Positions 1 through 7,799 of a DNA stretch of 64,000 nucleotides are shown in pieces. Position numbers and translations under genes: made by a program. Under the pieces are notes generated by a model. That model was not told the DNA's origin and made no database searches. It saw only the letters and a program-made list of their open reading frames with translations. Position 1 is the stretch's first letter. Each line of letters begins with the position of its first letter. Source of the DNA: Lichenicola cladoniae (lineage in GTDB: Bacteria > Pseudomonadota > Alphaproteobacteria > Acetobacterales > Acetobacteraceae); NCBI RefSeq assembly GCF_013201075.1, contig NZ_CP053708.1, positions 4,159,501 to 4,223,500 on the forward strand, in the 5' to 3' direction.

Positions 1-40
1 TGGCGGACGCAAGCTCGGCGATCAATTCCGACTTGGTCAT
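1..40 (-). CDS. ihfB: Integration host factor subunit beta (5' end only)
   Basis: Only the first 13 codons lie inside the window; they read MTKSELIAELASA, the usual start of IHF-beta/HU-family DNA-bending proteins. The gene runs leftwards out of the window. It lies 25 nt downstream of sppA on the same strand, which matches the common alphaproteobacterial order rpsA-sppA-ihfB and suggests co-transcription. IHF bends DNA at specific sites to assist recombination, replication and transcription. The call rests on a very short stretch plus context; a generic HU protein cannot be excluded from the sequence alone. Confidence 0.75.
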   Translation of the reverse strand, partial: MTKSELIAELASA

Positions 41-65
41 GCCTGTTCCACCCCCGGCCACATCG

Positions 66-1037
66 TCAAGGTTGCCAGACCGAAATTGCACCGTCAAGCG
101 CAAGTCCTTGCGGGACAAGGGTTTTCGAAACAGGATCGTTCAATAGTGCAACGACTGTATCATGCGTCATGGCGACGGCGATGCCGTTCAGGGCGCCACT
201 GATACGCGTTCGAAACCAGCCTTGTTTCGCCTTCCGATCCAATGGCTGGACCGGCAGATCCAACGACAAATGCCGGTTGCTCGCCAGCCACTGCCTGGCG
301 TCGCGCTCGTCGCCGATCTGGTCGATCAGGCCGAGTCCCAGCGCCTGGTGCCCCGTATAGGGACGACCATCGGCGAGGCTGCGCACCTTGGCGGGATCCA
401 TGTGCCGGCCGGTCGCGACCATGCCGACGAACTGCTCGTACAGGTCCATGACAACGCCCTGGAGCATGACGCGGCCTTCGGGCGACAGCGGCTTGACGAT
501 GCTGGGCTGGCCCTTCAACGGCCCCGAAACCAGCTCGTCCACATTGATGCCGAGCTTGCCCAGCAGGCCGGACACGTCCGGGCTCTGCAGGATGACCCCG
601 ATCGAGCCGGTCAGCGTCGCGTTCGAGGCGAAGATCCGGGTCGCCGGCACGGCGATTATGTAGCCGGCCGAGGCCGCGACGCCGCCCATCGTCACCACGA
701 CCGGCTTTTTTTCCGCGAACCGGGCGATCGCGTCGTGCAGAGACTCACCGCCCGACACCGAACCGCCGGGGCTGTCGATCGCCAGGATCAGTCCCTTGAC
801 CCCGGCATCCTTGGCCGCCGCGTCGATCAGGTCGAGGCGGTCGCGATTCTCGGTGATCAGCCCATCGATCCTGAGCCGGGCCAGATGCGGGCCGCTTCCG
901 AGCAGGTGGCCCTGATGCCGGCCGAGGCTGGTCGCCAGCAGGGCCAGCACGAAGCCCACTACCGCCAGCGCCCGCCATATGGTGAGCCGGCGCTTCAGCC
1001 GCAGGCGATCGACGACCAGGTCAGCTTCGAGGGTCAT
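66..1037 (-). CDS. sppA: Signal peptide peptidase SppA (short, 36K type)
   Basis: A 323-residue inner-membrane serine protease that degrades signal peptides left after protein export. One hydrophobic anchor lies at about residues 20-38, followed by a ClpP/crotonase-like S49 domain. The likely catalytic serine is S123 in GGVAASAGY and the general-base lysine is K175 in SGPLKG. The spacing of 52 residues equals that of the Ser/Lys dyad in Bacillus SppA. The start at 1037 (MTLEADLV) is chosen because the frame remains open far upstream but that extension is Arg-rich and overlaps the divergent aldehyde dehydrogenase gene. ihfB follows 25 nt downstream. Confidence 0.9.
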   Translation of the reverse strand: MTLEADLVVDRLRLKRRLTIWRALAVVGFVLALLATSLGRHQGHLLGSGPHLARLRIDGLITENRDRLDLIDAAAKDAGVKGLILAIDSPGGSVSGGESLHDAIARFAEKKPVVVTMGGVAASAGYIIAVPATRIFASNATLTGSIGVILQSPDVSGLLGKLGINVDELVSGPLKGQPSIVKPLSPEGRVMLQGVVMDLYEQFVGMVATGRHMDPAKVRSLADGRPYTGHQALGLGLIDQIGDERDARQWLASNRHLSLDLPVQPLDRKAKQGWFRTRISGALNGIAVAMTHDTVVALLNDPVSKTLVPQGLALDGAISVWQP

Positions 1038-1216
1038 GCGGCAAAGCCAATCGGACAAGTTCGACCTCGACGTTATGGCCGAATGCCGGTCGCAGGGAAG
1101 GCCGGTTCGACACCAGCAGCCGCAATGCCGATCGAGTCCGGCCTGGACGATCGGACGGAAGCGTGACTGGCTCGTCCGGAACCGATGCCGCACAGTCGTT
1201 GCGACCAAGGACTGCC

Positions 1217-2659
1217 ATGCTCGAACACGTTTCCGACCCCGACAGCACGCTTCGCCGCACATTCGAGGCCCAACGCGAAGCAGCCGCCGCGTCGTCGGCA
1301 TCGGGACCGGACCTGGCTGCCCGGCTGGATGCGCTGGCCAGGATCGCCACGCTGCTGGACCGGTCCGGCAGCCGGCTGCATTCGGCGATTTCCGATGATT
1401 ACGGCCACCGCGCCTACCCTGAAACCGCACTCGCCGAGCTGATTCCGATCCAGGCGGCGGTCCGGTTTGCGCGGCGCCGGCTGGCGGGCTGGATGCGGCC
1501 GCAACGGCGCCGCGTGGGGGCCGCGTTCCTGCCGGGACGCGCCTGGGTGATGCAGCAGCCGCTCGGGTGCATCGGCATCGTCTCGCCGTGGAACTACCCG
1601 CTTTTCCTGTCGATGGGCCCGCTGGTGGATGCGCTGGCTGCCGGCAACCGGGTCATGCTCAAGCCGTCCGAGCTGACTCCCCGGTTCGGGGCACTTCTGG
1701 CGGAACTGCTGGGGGAACGCTTCGATCCGACCGAAGTGGCGGTCATCAATGGCGGGGTCGATGTGGCGCGCGCCTTCTGTGCCCTGCCGTTCGACCATCT
1801 GCTGTTCACCGGCTCGACCTCGATCGGGCGCGACGTGATGCGTGCCGCATCGGCCAATCTGACACCGGTCACGCTGGAGCTCGGCGGCAAGAGCCCGGTC
1901 ATCGTGTGCGCCGACGCCGATATCGGCCGCACCGCCCGCAGCCTGATGGTCGGCAAGCTGTTCAACGCCGGGCAGACCTGTATCGCGCCGGACTACGTGC
2001 TGGTGCCGGAGCATCGGATGGCGTCATTGACCGCGGCGCTGCTGGGCCAGGCCGGGCGCCTCTACCCACGGATCGCCGGCAACCCCGACTACAGCTGCAT
2101 CATCTCCGACCGGCACATGCGCCGGCTCGACGACGCAGTCGCCGATGCGACGGCCCGGGGCGCGACATTGCTGCGCCATCCCGATCATGCCGGCGAGGTC
2201 GAGGCGGCCCATGCGTCAGGCCGGTTCGTTCCGAGCCTGGTGACGTCGTCACCACTCGATTGCAGCCTGATGCAGGACGAGATCTTCGGGCCAGTGCTGC
2301 CGGTGCTGCCCTACCGGTCGCTCGACGAGGCGATCGCCTTCGTCAATGCGCGGCCACGGCCGCTGGCGCTCTATTGCTATACCGACGACCGCCGGATCGA
2401 ACGCGAAATCCTGGCCCGGACGATCTCGGGCGGCGGGACCGTCAACGGCACATTGCTGCATTGCGCACAGCCCGACCTGCCGTTCGGTGGCGTCGGTGCC
2501 AGCGGCATGGGCGCCTGCCATGGGGAGGCCGGTTTCCTGCGTTTCTCGCACGTGCGCGGGTTCTACAAGCCTGGCCGGTTCAGCGGCTTCACCACCATGG
2601 CACCGCCGCATGGGCGAATGACCCGGCGTCTGCTGCCCCTGATGCTCGGCCGCCGGTAG
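1217..2659 (+). CDS. Aldehyde dehydrogenase, coniferyl aldehyde dehydrogenase (CalB) type
   Basis: A 480-residue NAD(P)-dependent aldehyde dehydrogenase that oxidises an aldehyde to the acid. From the chosen start, the catalytic Asn is N126 in SPWNYP, the general base is E221 in LELGGKSP, and the nucleophile is C255 in GQTCIAPDY. The C-terminal end (FGGVGASGMGACHGEAGF) resembles the CalB/fatty-aldehyde branch of the superfamily, so aromatic or medium-chain aldehydes are likely substrates; the exact one cannot be read off. The ATG at 1217 is preceded by AAGGA 5 nt upstream; an in-frame GTG at 1163 would add 18 residues. It is divergent from sppA and convergent with the MucR-like gene. Confidence 0.85.
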   Translation: MLEHVSDPDSTLRRTFEAQREAAAASSASGPDLAARLDALARIATLLDRSGSRLHSAISDDYGHRAYPETALAELIPIQAAVRFARRRLAGWMRPQRRRVGAAFLPGRAWVMQQPLGCIGIVSPWNYPLFLSMGPLVDALAAGNRVMLKPSELTPRFGALLAELLGERFDPTEVAVINGGVDVARAFCALPFDHLLFTGSTSIGRDVMRAASANLTPVTLELGGKSPVIVCADADIGRTARSLMVGKLFNAGQTCIAPDYVLVPEHRMASLTAALLGQAGRLYPRIAGNPDYSCIISDRHMRRLDDAVADATARGATLLRHPDHAGEVEAAHASGRFVPSLVTSSPLDCSLMQDEIFGPVLPVLPYRSLDEAIAFVNARPRPLALYCYTDDRRIEREILARTISGGGTVNGTLLHCAQPDLPFGGVGASGMGACHGEAGFLRFSHVRGFYKPGRFSGFTTMAPPHGRMTRRLLPLMLGRR

Positions 2660-2665
2660 GCGGCC
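2648..2665. terminator. Perfect GC hairpin at the end of the aldehyde dehydrogenase gene
   Basis: A perfect 7-bp stem (GGCCGCC / GGCGGCC) with a GGTA loop includes the aldehyde dehydrogenase stop codon and lies between two convergent genes. There is only a weak T-rich stretch after it, so a terminator role is plausible but unproven. Confidence 0.4.
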
Positions 2666-2713
2666 AACGCATTTCTTATGCCCAATCGCCATCCAACCGG
2701 ATGACGCTTCGGA

Positions 2714-3220
2714 TCAGTCGACGACCTTGCGACGACGACCGGGCTTGCCGCGTGGTTTCGGTGCCGGCTCTTCCTCGTCGGTATTTTCAACCGGGGCCCG
2801 CCCGCCATCCTTGCGGCCGAGGCCGATCTGGCGGGCCAGCGCGGAACGGCGCTCGGCATAGTTCGGGGCTACCATCGGATAGTCCGACGGCAGGCTCCAG
2901 CGCTCGCGATACTGTTCCGGGGTCATCCCATAGGCACTCTGCAGATGCCGCTTGAGCATTTTCAGCTGTTTGCCGTCTTCGAGACAGACGATGTAGTCCG
3001 GGAACACCGAGCGCTTGACCGGCACCGCCGGCTGCAGTTTCTCGGGCTCCGGCGTCGACTGCCCCGCGCCGGACAGAGCCTGATAGACTTGGCGAATGAG
3101 TGCCGGAAGAGCCTCGGCGCTGACGCTGTTATTGGAAACGTGAGCCGAGACGATCTGTGCCGCCAGCGTCAGGATTGCCTGACCGTCTTCTTCTGCCATT
3201 ACCGCGTCCACGCTGTTCAT
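2714..3220 (-). CDS. MucR/Ros family transcriptional regulator
   Basis: A 168-residue DNA-binding regulator of the MucR/Ros family, which in alphaproteobacteria controls surface polysaccharide, motility and cell-cycle genes. The N-terminal helical part is followed by the hallmark block FPDYIVCLEDGKQLKMLKRH at about residues 73-92 and by PEQYRERWSLP. The zinc-finger positions C79, D82 and H92 are present, but the second His seen in some members (near residue 96) is replaced by Ala (HLQSAYGM), so metal binding may be weak or absent. The C-terminus carries an acidic run and then a basic tail (PKPRGKPGRRRKVVD). It is a single gene, convergent with the aldehyde dehydrogenase. Confidence 0.92.
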   Translation of the reverse strand: MNSVDAVMAEEDGQAILTLAAQIVSAHVSNNSVSAEALPALIRQVYQALSGAGQSTPEPEKLQPAVPVKRSVFPDYIVCLEDGKQLKMLKRHLQSAYGMTPEQYRERWSLPSDYPMVAPNYAERRSALARQIGLGRKDGGRAPVENTDEEEPAPKPRGKPGRRRKVVD

Positions 3221-3312
3221 CTGGCGCCGCTCTTACAGCAGGACGATGCCGGCGCGAAATAGCCGCTGGCTCGATCGTGACAGTAAAGCCGACTATCCCG
3301 ACAATAAAACGT

Positions 3313-3549
3313 CTATAAACCGGCGGTCCCGTCACCTACCGAGGCAGCCGATCCGGCGGGACCGGTATTGGCCGGGCCGACACTGGTGGCGGTGGGCATC
3401 ATTGCCGGGAGCGGCCCACGCGCCAGCCCACCGGGGCCTGGAACGGATGCCGCAGTGCCCGGCCCATTCCCTGGCTCGCAGCCGCATAGCATGACAGCAG
3501 TGCCCAGTATCAGGGCCAGCCCAATAGACCGGCTTCGGACTCGCGACAT
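3313..3549 (-). CDS. Small predicted lipoprotein
   Basis: A 78-residue protein of unknown function. A basic N-terminus (MSRVRSRS) is followed by a hydrophobic stretch and a lipobox-like LCGC at about residues 22-25, so it is probably lipid-anchored. The mature part is low-complexity, rich in Gly, Pro, Ala and Thr, with no recognisable domain. The start at 3549 is strongly supported by AGGAGA six nt upstream of the ATG. The frame is open further upstream, but that extension lacks coding character. Confidence 0.6.
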   Translation of the reverse strand: MSRVRSRSIGLALILGTAVMLCGCEPGNGPGTAASVPGPGGLARGPLPAMMPTATSVGPANTGPAGSAASVGDGTAGL

Positions 3550-3668
3550 GTTCAGTCTCCTGTTGGATCGTCTGGGGCCGGTGAACGGGCGGAGTCGGGA
3601 AGGGTTCGGTTCCGGGGCCGCTTTTGTTTCTCTCGCAATGGCCCGTGTGTTCCTGATATGTTCTTGCC

Positions 3669-3947
3669 ATGGTACCGTTCGATCCTCATGCTGCCGGCGC
3701 GCCCGGGCATAAACCACGCCTCCGGGACCTGACCCGGACGCCGAGAGGATATGTGCAGACGGCACGATGCCGGAATTGCGGGCATCTGGCGGCACTTCCG
3801 GTCGCTGCCCTGCTGACCCGATTCGGCGAGCTGACCCCGATCGAGCAGGTCCGGGACCGCATCACGTGCAGCGCCTGCAATAGCCGTTCGACTGAAATCA
3901 GGATGTTGCGCCTGTGCGATCCGGGTTGCCCGCGCCAGCGTGGATGA
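3669..3947 (+). CDS. Small zinc-ribbon protein, function unknown
   Basis: A 92-residue protein with two CxxC knuckles: C34-x2-C37 (CRNCGH) and C67-x2-C70 (CSAC), 30 residues apart, which is the layout of a zinc ribbon. The spacer contains the helix-like segment LPVAALLTRFGELTPIEQ. Short proteins of this form are frequent in alphaproteobacteria, but none has a function I can assign. It is divergent from the lipoprotein gene, with 119 nt between the starts. Confidence 0.6.
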   Translation: MVPFDPHAAGAPGHKPRLRDLTRTPRGYVQTARCRNCGHLAALPVAALLTRFGELTPIEQVRDRITCSACNSRSTEIRMLRLCDPGCPRQRG

Positions 3948-4045
3948 CGCAGCGCCGGTCGGAGCCGGTGCAGAATGCCTGGATCGCAGTTATGCTCCCG
4001 GTCATGCGGCAATAAGGGTCAGAAAAAGCGGATGGAAACCAGCGT

Positions 4046-5371
4046 ATGGTTTCGTCCGTTTCGAACCCGGGAACGTCGAGCCATGGGAAATCGGTGCCAG
4101 TGTTACAGGAAATACTTGAACCTACGCCGCGTATTACCGCCCAGGCGGACCGAGCTGCTGGTTTCGTCGATGACCGGGACGCATCCGTTATTGCTCTCCT
4201 TCACGATGCCGGCCCACTGCTCCTCTGCCTGTCTCACCTTCGATGGGACTTCGTCTGGCAGCGGCCGCAACACCTTCTGAGCCGCGCCTCGGCTCACTAT
4301 CGCGTTGTCTATTTCGAGGAACCGATCCTGACCGCAGGGGATGGTCCGCAATCCCTCGATCTGCACGTCTCGCCGGAAGGTGTGCTGATCGCGGTCCCGC
4401 ATATTCCGGCCGGCACCGACCCGACCACGATCGTGGCACTTCAGCGTTCGCTGCTCGATACGCTGCTCCTGGAACTGGGCAATGCCGTCGCGGTCGCCTG
4501 GTTCTACACGCCGATGGCAATGGATTTCGCCGGCCACGTCCAGGCCACGACGGTGGTCTATGACTGCATGGACGAACTCACCTTGTTTCGCGGCGCCTCC
4601 CCGAGGCTGGTGCTGCTGGAACGGCAACTGCTTGACCGCGCGGACCTGGTCTTTACCGGGGGACGCAGCCTCTATGAGGCCAAACGCGGGCTGCACCCGC
4701 ACGCTCACCTGTTCCCATCCAGCGTGGACGCCCCGCATTTCCAGCAGGCCCGTTCCGACCGGACGGCACCGCCATCCGACCAGGCGGATCTTCCGCATCC
4801 GCGCATCGGCTATTTCGGCGTGATCGATGAACGCATCGACTACGCGCTGCTGGACGCGATCGCTGTAGCGCGCCCGGACTGGAGCTTCATCATGCTCGGT
4901 CCCACCGCCAAGATCGATCCGGCCTCGCTACCCCGGCATCCGAACCTGCATTGGCTCGGCATGAAATCCTATGCGGAGCTTCCCGCCTACCTCGCCGGGT
5001 GGGACGCCGGCATCATGCCGTTCGCGCTCAACGAGGCGACACGCTTCATTAGCCCGACAAAGACGCCCGAATTCCTGGCCGCCGGCGTGCCGCTGGTATC
5101 CACGCCGATCGCAGACGTGGTGACGGATTGGGGGACAGGCGGCATGGTCTCCATTGCCGCCGACCCGGATGCAACAATCGCCGCGATCGAGGCGTTGCTG
5201 GCACGTCCGATCGAACCCTGGCTGACCGACGTGGATCACCGCCTGTCGCAACAGTCATGGGACAATACCTGGGGTCGCATGATGGAATTCCTCGACAGTG
5301 CCGGTTCCCATGCCGACCGTTCCGCCATCACCGCGGCCGACGACCGAAGGACGATTCCACGGCCCGATTGA
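4046..5371 (+). CDS. Glycosyltransferase, GT4-like
   Basis: A 441-residue predicted cytoplasmic glycosyltransferase with a GT-B fold. After a poorly conserved N-terminus of about 55 residues, it shows WDFVWQRPQHLLSR (N-terminal Rossmann half) and VVYDCMDELTLF, both typical of a GT4-like subfamily found in exopolysaccharide loci. The C-terminal half includes RIGYFGVIDERIDY and SPTKTPEFLAAGVPLVSTPI, the usual nucleotide-sugar-binding region. Its stop codon shares a base with the start of the GH1-like gene (TGATG), so the two are translationally coupled and probably act on the same glycan. Donor and acceptor cannot be deduced. The true start may be downstream of 4046. Confidence 0.8.
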   Translation: MVSSVSNPGTSSHGKSVPVLQEILEPTPRITAQADRAAGFVDDRDASVIALLHDAGPLLLCLSHLRWDFVWQRPQHLLSRASAHYRVVYFEEPILTAGDGPQSLDLHVSPEGVLIAVPHIPAGTDPTTIVALQRSLLDTLLLELGNAVAVAWFYTPMAMDFAGHVQATTVVYDCMDELTLFRGASPRLVLLERQLLDRADLVFTGGRSLYEAKRGLHPHAHLFPSSVDAPHFQQARSDRTAPPSDQADLPHPRIGYFGVIDERIDYALLDAIAVARPDWSFIMLGPTAKIDPASLPRHPNLHWLGMKSYAELPAYLAGWDAGIMPFALNEATRFISPTKTPEFLAAGVPLVSTPIADVVTDWGTGGMVSIAADPDATIAAIEALLARPIEPWLTDVDHRLSQQSWDNTWGRMMEFLDSAGSHADRSAITAADDRRTIPRPD

Positions 5372-6687
5372 TGTCCAACTCCGCGTCCCGCGACTCACTC
5401 GAGTTATGGGGGGGCGTGGAGTGCAGTGTCGTGCGCGTCGGCAATATATGGCGTGACCAGGTAATCGAGACCGGACACGAGACGCGCGGCACGCACGACA
5501 TCGACCTGGTCGCCAAACTTGGAATACGAACGCTTCGGTATCCTGTCCTTTGGGAACGCCTGCAAGCAGATCGCTCGGGCAGCCGTGTCTGGGACTGGCA
5601 CGATCGGCAACTTGATCGGCTGCAACAGCATGGGATCGAAGTGGTGGCCGGGCTGCTGCATCACGGATCGGGACCACGCGAAACGTCGTTGCTCGATCCG
5701 GCACTCGGCGATGGTCTCGCCGTGCATGCGGGTCTGGTGGCGCAACGCTATCCATTCATCAAGCTCTGGACCCCGGTCAACGAACCGCTGACGACAGCGC
5801 GTTTTTCATGCCTGTATGGCCACTGGTATCCACACCGGCGCGACGAAAATGATTTTCTTCGAGCGCTCGTCATACAATGTCGGGCCGTCCTGCTGTCGGT
5901 CCGTGCAATTCGCCAGCATAGTCCCGACCCGCGTATCCTGCAGACCGAGGATCTGGGCCGAACCTTTTCCACACCTCCCCTGCGGGAACAGGCGACCTAC
6001 GAAAACGGGCGGCGCTGGCTGAGCCTCGACCTGTTGCATGGACGCATCGACCGCACCCACCCCTGGCGCCGGCGATTCGAGGATGCAGGTGTTCCCGCGC
6101 ACGATCTCGACGAACTCGCGACCGGGGAAGCAAAACCGGATCTGATCGGGATCAACCATTACGTCACCAGCGACCGGTTCCTGGATCATCGGTTGCCCCT
6201 GTATCCAAGCCACATGCATGGCGGCAACGGCCGGCAATCCTACGTCGATACCGAGGCCAATCGGATCGACCTCGACCCGGGCGCCACCGGCTGGGAGCCA
6301 CGCCTGCAGGAAGCCTGGACCCGCTACGGCTGCCCGATGGTCATCAGCGAGGCACATCTCGGATGCACCAATCCGCGCGAGCAGGTCTTGTGGCTTGCGG
6401 AAGCATGGCAGGCGGCTCGTTCGTTACGAGCCGACGGCGTGGACATACGGGCCGTCACGGCATGGGCCCTGTTCGGGCTGGTCGACTGGAACACCATGCT
6501 TCGCGAGCGGCATGATCTCTATGAACCAGCGGCATTCGATATCCGGCACGACCCGCCCCGCCCGACCGAACTTGCTGCAGCGATCGAGATGCTGGTCCGC
6601 CAGGGTGATATGGAAGCCCCGACGGCGGACGATGTCGGCTGGTGGCGGCGGAAGGAACGTGTCCATCACGCCTTGCGCAAGGCCTAG
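5371..6687 (+). CDS. Family 1 glycoside hydrolase-like protein
   Basis: A 438-residue (beta/alpha)8-barrel protein distantly related to GH1 beta-glycosidases. The acid/base Glu is E138 in WTPVNEP. A candidate nucleophile is E327 in MVISEAHLG, and the conserved active-site INHY is at residues 261-264. Usual GH1 signatures around the nucleophile (TENG) are not kept, so it belongs to a divergent branch and may be a transglycosidase or bind rather than hydrolyse. Translation is coupled to the upstream glycosyltransferase (1-nt overlap). Its stop overlaps the convergent Nudix stop in a shared CTAG. Confidence 0.8.
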   Translation: MSNSASRDSLELWGGVECSVVRVGNIWRDQVIETGHETRGTHDIDLVAKLGIRTLRYPVLWERLQADRSGSRVWDWHDRQLDRLQQHGIEVVAGLLHHGSGPRETSLLDPALGDGLAVHAGLVAQRYPFIKLWTPVNEPLTTARFSCLYGHWYPHRRDENDFLRALVIQCRAVLLSVRAIRQHSPDPRILQTEDLGRTFSTPPLREQATYENGRRWLSLDLLHGRIDRTHPWRRRFEDAGVPAHDLDELATGEAKPDLIGINHYVTSDRFLDHRLPLYPSHMHGGNGRQSYVDTEANRIDLDPGATGWEPRLQEAWTRYGCPMVISEAHLGCTNPREQVLWLAEAWQAARSLRADGVDIRAVTAWALFGLVDWNTMLRERHDLYEPAAFDIRHDPPRPTELAAAIEMLVRQGDMEAPTADDVGWWRRKERVHHALRKA

Positions 6688-7316
6688 GACGGGGCCGAAC
6701 CAGCTTCGGACAGCATACGGTCCGGCTGCGCCACGCCCTGCAGCCGCAGATGCTGCAGCATCAGGATCGTTTTCGCATCGATGATCCGGCCGCTTTCGAC
6801 CATTTGCCATGCCGCGTCGAACGACAATTCCAGCACTCGGATGCGTTCGCCTTCTTCCGGCAGGCCACCACCCGATCCGACACGGTCCTCGGGACGATAA
6901 TCGGCGATGAACAGATGCAGCTTCTCCGCCGATGCACCTGGGCTCATGTAAAGCTCGAACACCTGGCGGATCGCATGCAGCCGGTAGCCCAGCTCCTGCT
7001 CGGCTTCCTTGACGATGGTCTCGGCAGGCGCATCCCCGTCGTCGATCATGCCGGCGCAGATCTCGACCAGATAGGCGGCGTCGCCGTTCAGCTTCGCCGC
7101 TATGCGAAGCTGGCGCACCAGCAGCACGAGCCCGCGCTCGCGATCGACCGGCAGCACCCCGGCGCCGGGACCATTGTGAAAAACCTCGCGGTCGAGGATT
7201 TCGGTGCTGCCGTTCCGCCCGGGCTGCCGGAACGACACTTTCTCGAGCCTGTAGAAATCGTCGGAGAGGGTCACCCGCGTTTCGATCCGGATGTCGTCGT
7301 CGTTCTGTTGATCCAT
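6684..7316 (-). CDS. Nudix hydrolase, NudK/ADP-sugar pyrophosphatase type
   Basis: A 210-residue Nudix protein that should hydrolyse a nucleoside diphosphate linked to another group, such as ADP-ribose or GDP-mannose. The Nudix helix lies at about residues 89-111 (GMIDDGDAPAETIVKEAEQE, then LGY). It departs from the consensus at three points: the first Glu is Asp, the Arg of RE is Lys, and one Glu of the EE pair is Gln (Q107). E104 and E108 remain. The segment ELYMSPGASAEKLHLF is typical of NudK/NUDT14-like enzymes. The three-position erosion could change metal binding. It is convergent with, and overlaps by 4 nt, the GH1-like gene. Confidence 0.85.
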   Translation of the reverse strand: MDQQNDDDIRIETRVTLSDDFYRLEKVSFRQPGRNGSTEILDREVFHNGPGAGVLPVDRERGLVLLVRQLRIAAKLNGDAAYLVEICAGMIDDGDAPAETIVKEAEQELGYRLHAIRQVFELYMSPGASAEKLHLFIADYRPEDRVGSGGGLPEEGERIRVLELSFDAAWQMVESGRIIDAKTILMLQHLRLQGVAQPDRMLSEAGSAPS

Positions 7317-7351
7317 GATGCGCCTCGAGTGGTCGGTCGAACGTCTGCCGG

Positions 7352-7489
7352 CTAACCGTAGAGAGCGGCAATTCCGAGCCTGAAGATCGCCAGGATGATC
7401 GCGATCAGGATGGTGGCGATGCAGACCGCCACCAGCTTGTCCCGGAGCGTCAGGCGCTCCCGCTTTGTCGGTCCGGTGTCATCAACCAT
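7352..7489 (-). CDS. Micro-membrane protein (45 aa), paralogue of the upstream one
   Basis: A 45-residue protein with a charged N-terminus (MVDDTGPTKRERLTLRDK) and one hydrophobic helix (about residues 20-37). Its start lies within the end of the preceding small gene (8-nt overlap), which implies coupled translation. From LTLRDKLVA onward it lines up with LSVRDRIVA of its neighbour, so the two look like a tandem duplication. The function is unknown. Confidence 0.5.
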   Translation of the reverse strand: MVDDTGPTKRERLTLRDKLVAVCIATILIAIILAIFRLGIAALYG

Positions 7490-7655
7490 GCCAATATCCC
7501 AGAAGCAGCTTGCAGTTGGCCAGCGTGATTACCAGCAGGACGGCGGCGATGGCAGCCGCGACGATCCTGTCCCGTACGGACAGCGGACGTTCCGGCTCGC
7601 CGGCACCTCGCGGCTGCCTTCGCTCGGGCTGCGTGTTGATCCCGTCGAACGGCAT
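7482..7655 (-). CDS. Micro-membrane protein (57 aa)
   Basis: A 57-residue protein with a polar, Arg/Pro-rich first half (MPFDGINTQPERRQPRG) followed by LSVRDRI and a single transmembrane helix (about residues 30-48). AGGGGA five nt upstream of the ATG at 7655 supports the start. It is followed by the overlapping 45-residue paralogue. No family is recognised. A regulatory or stabilising partner of a membrane complex is possible, but that is speculation. Confidence 0.5.
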   Translation of the reverse strand: MPFDGINTQPERRQPRGAGEPERPLSVRDRIVAAAIAAVLLVITLANCKLLLGYWHG

Positions 7656-7799
7656 GCTTCCCCTGTGACGACAAGCCTCATGGCAATCAGCATGGACCAC
7701 CCTGCGCCCGATCCCAAGGCCCCCTGCCCTGGCAGGCTAGGTCGTCCGGCGTTAGCGCACTAGGATCGGCACGAGTGGCGACCCCGTGCTGGAGGATCG

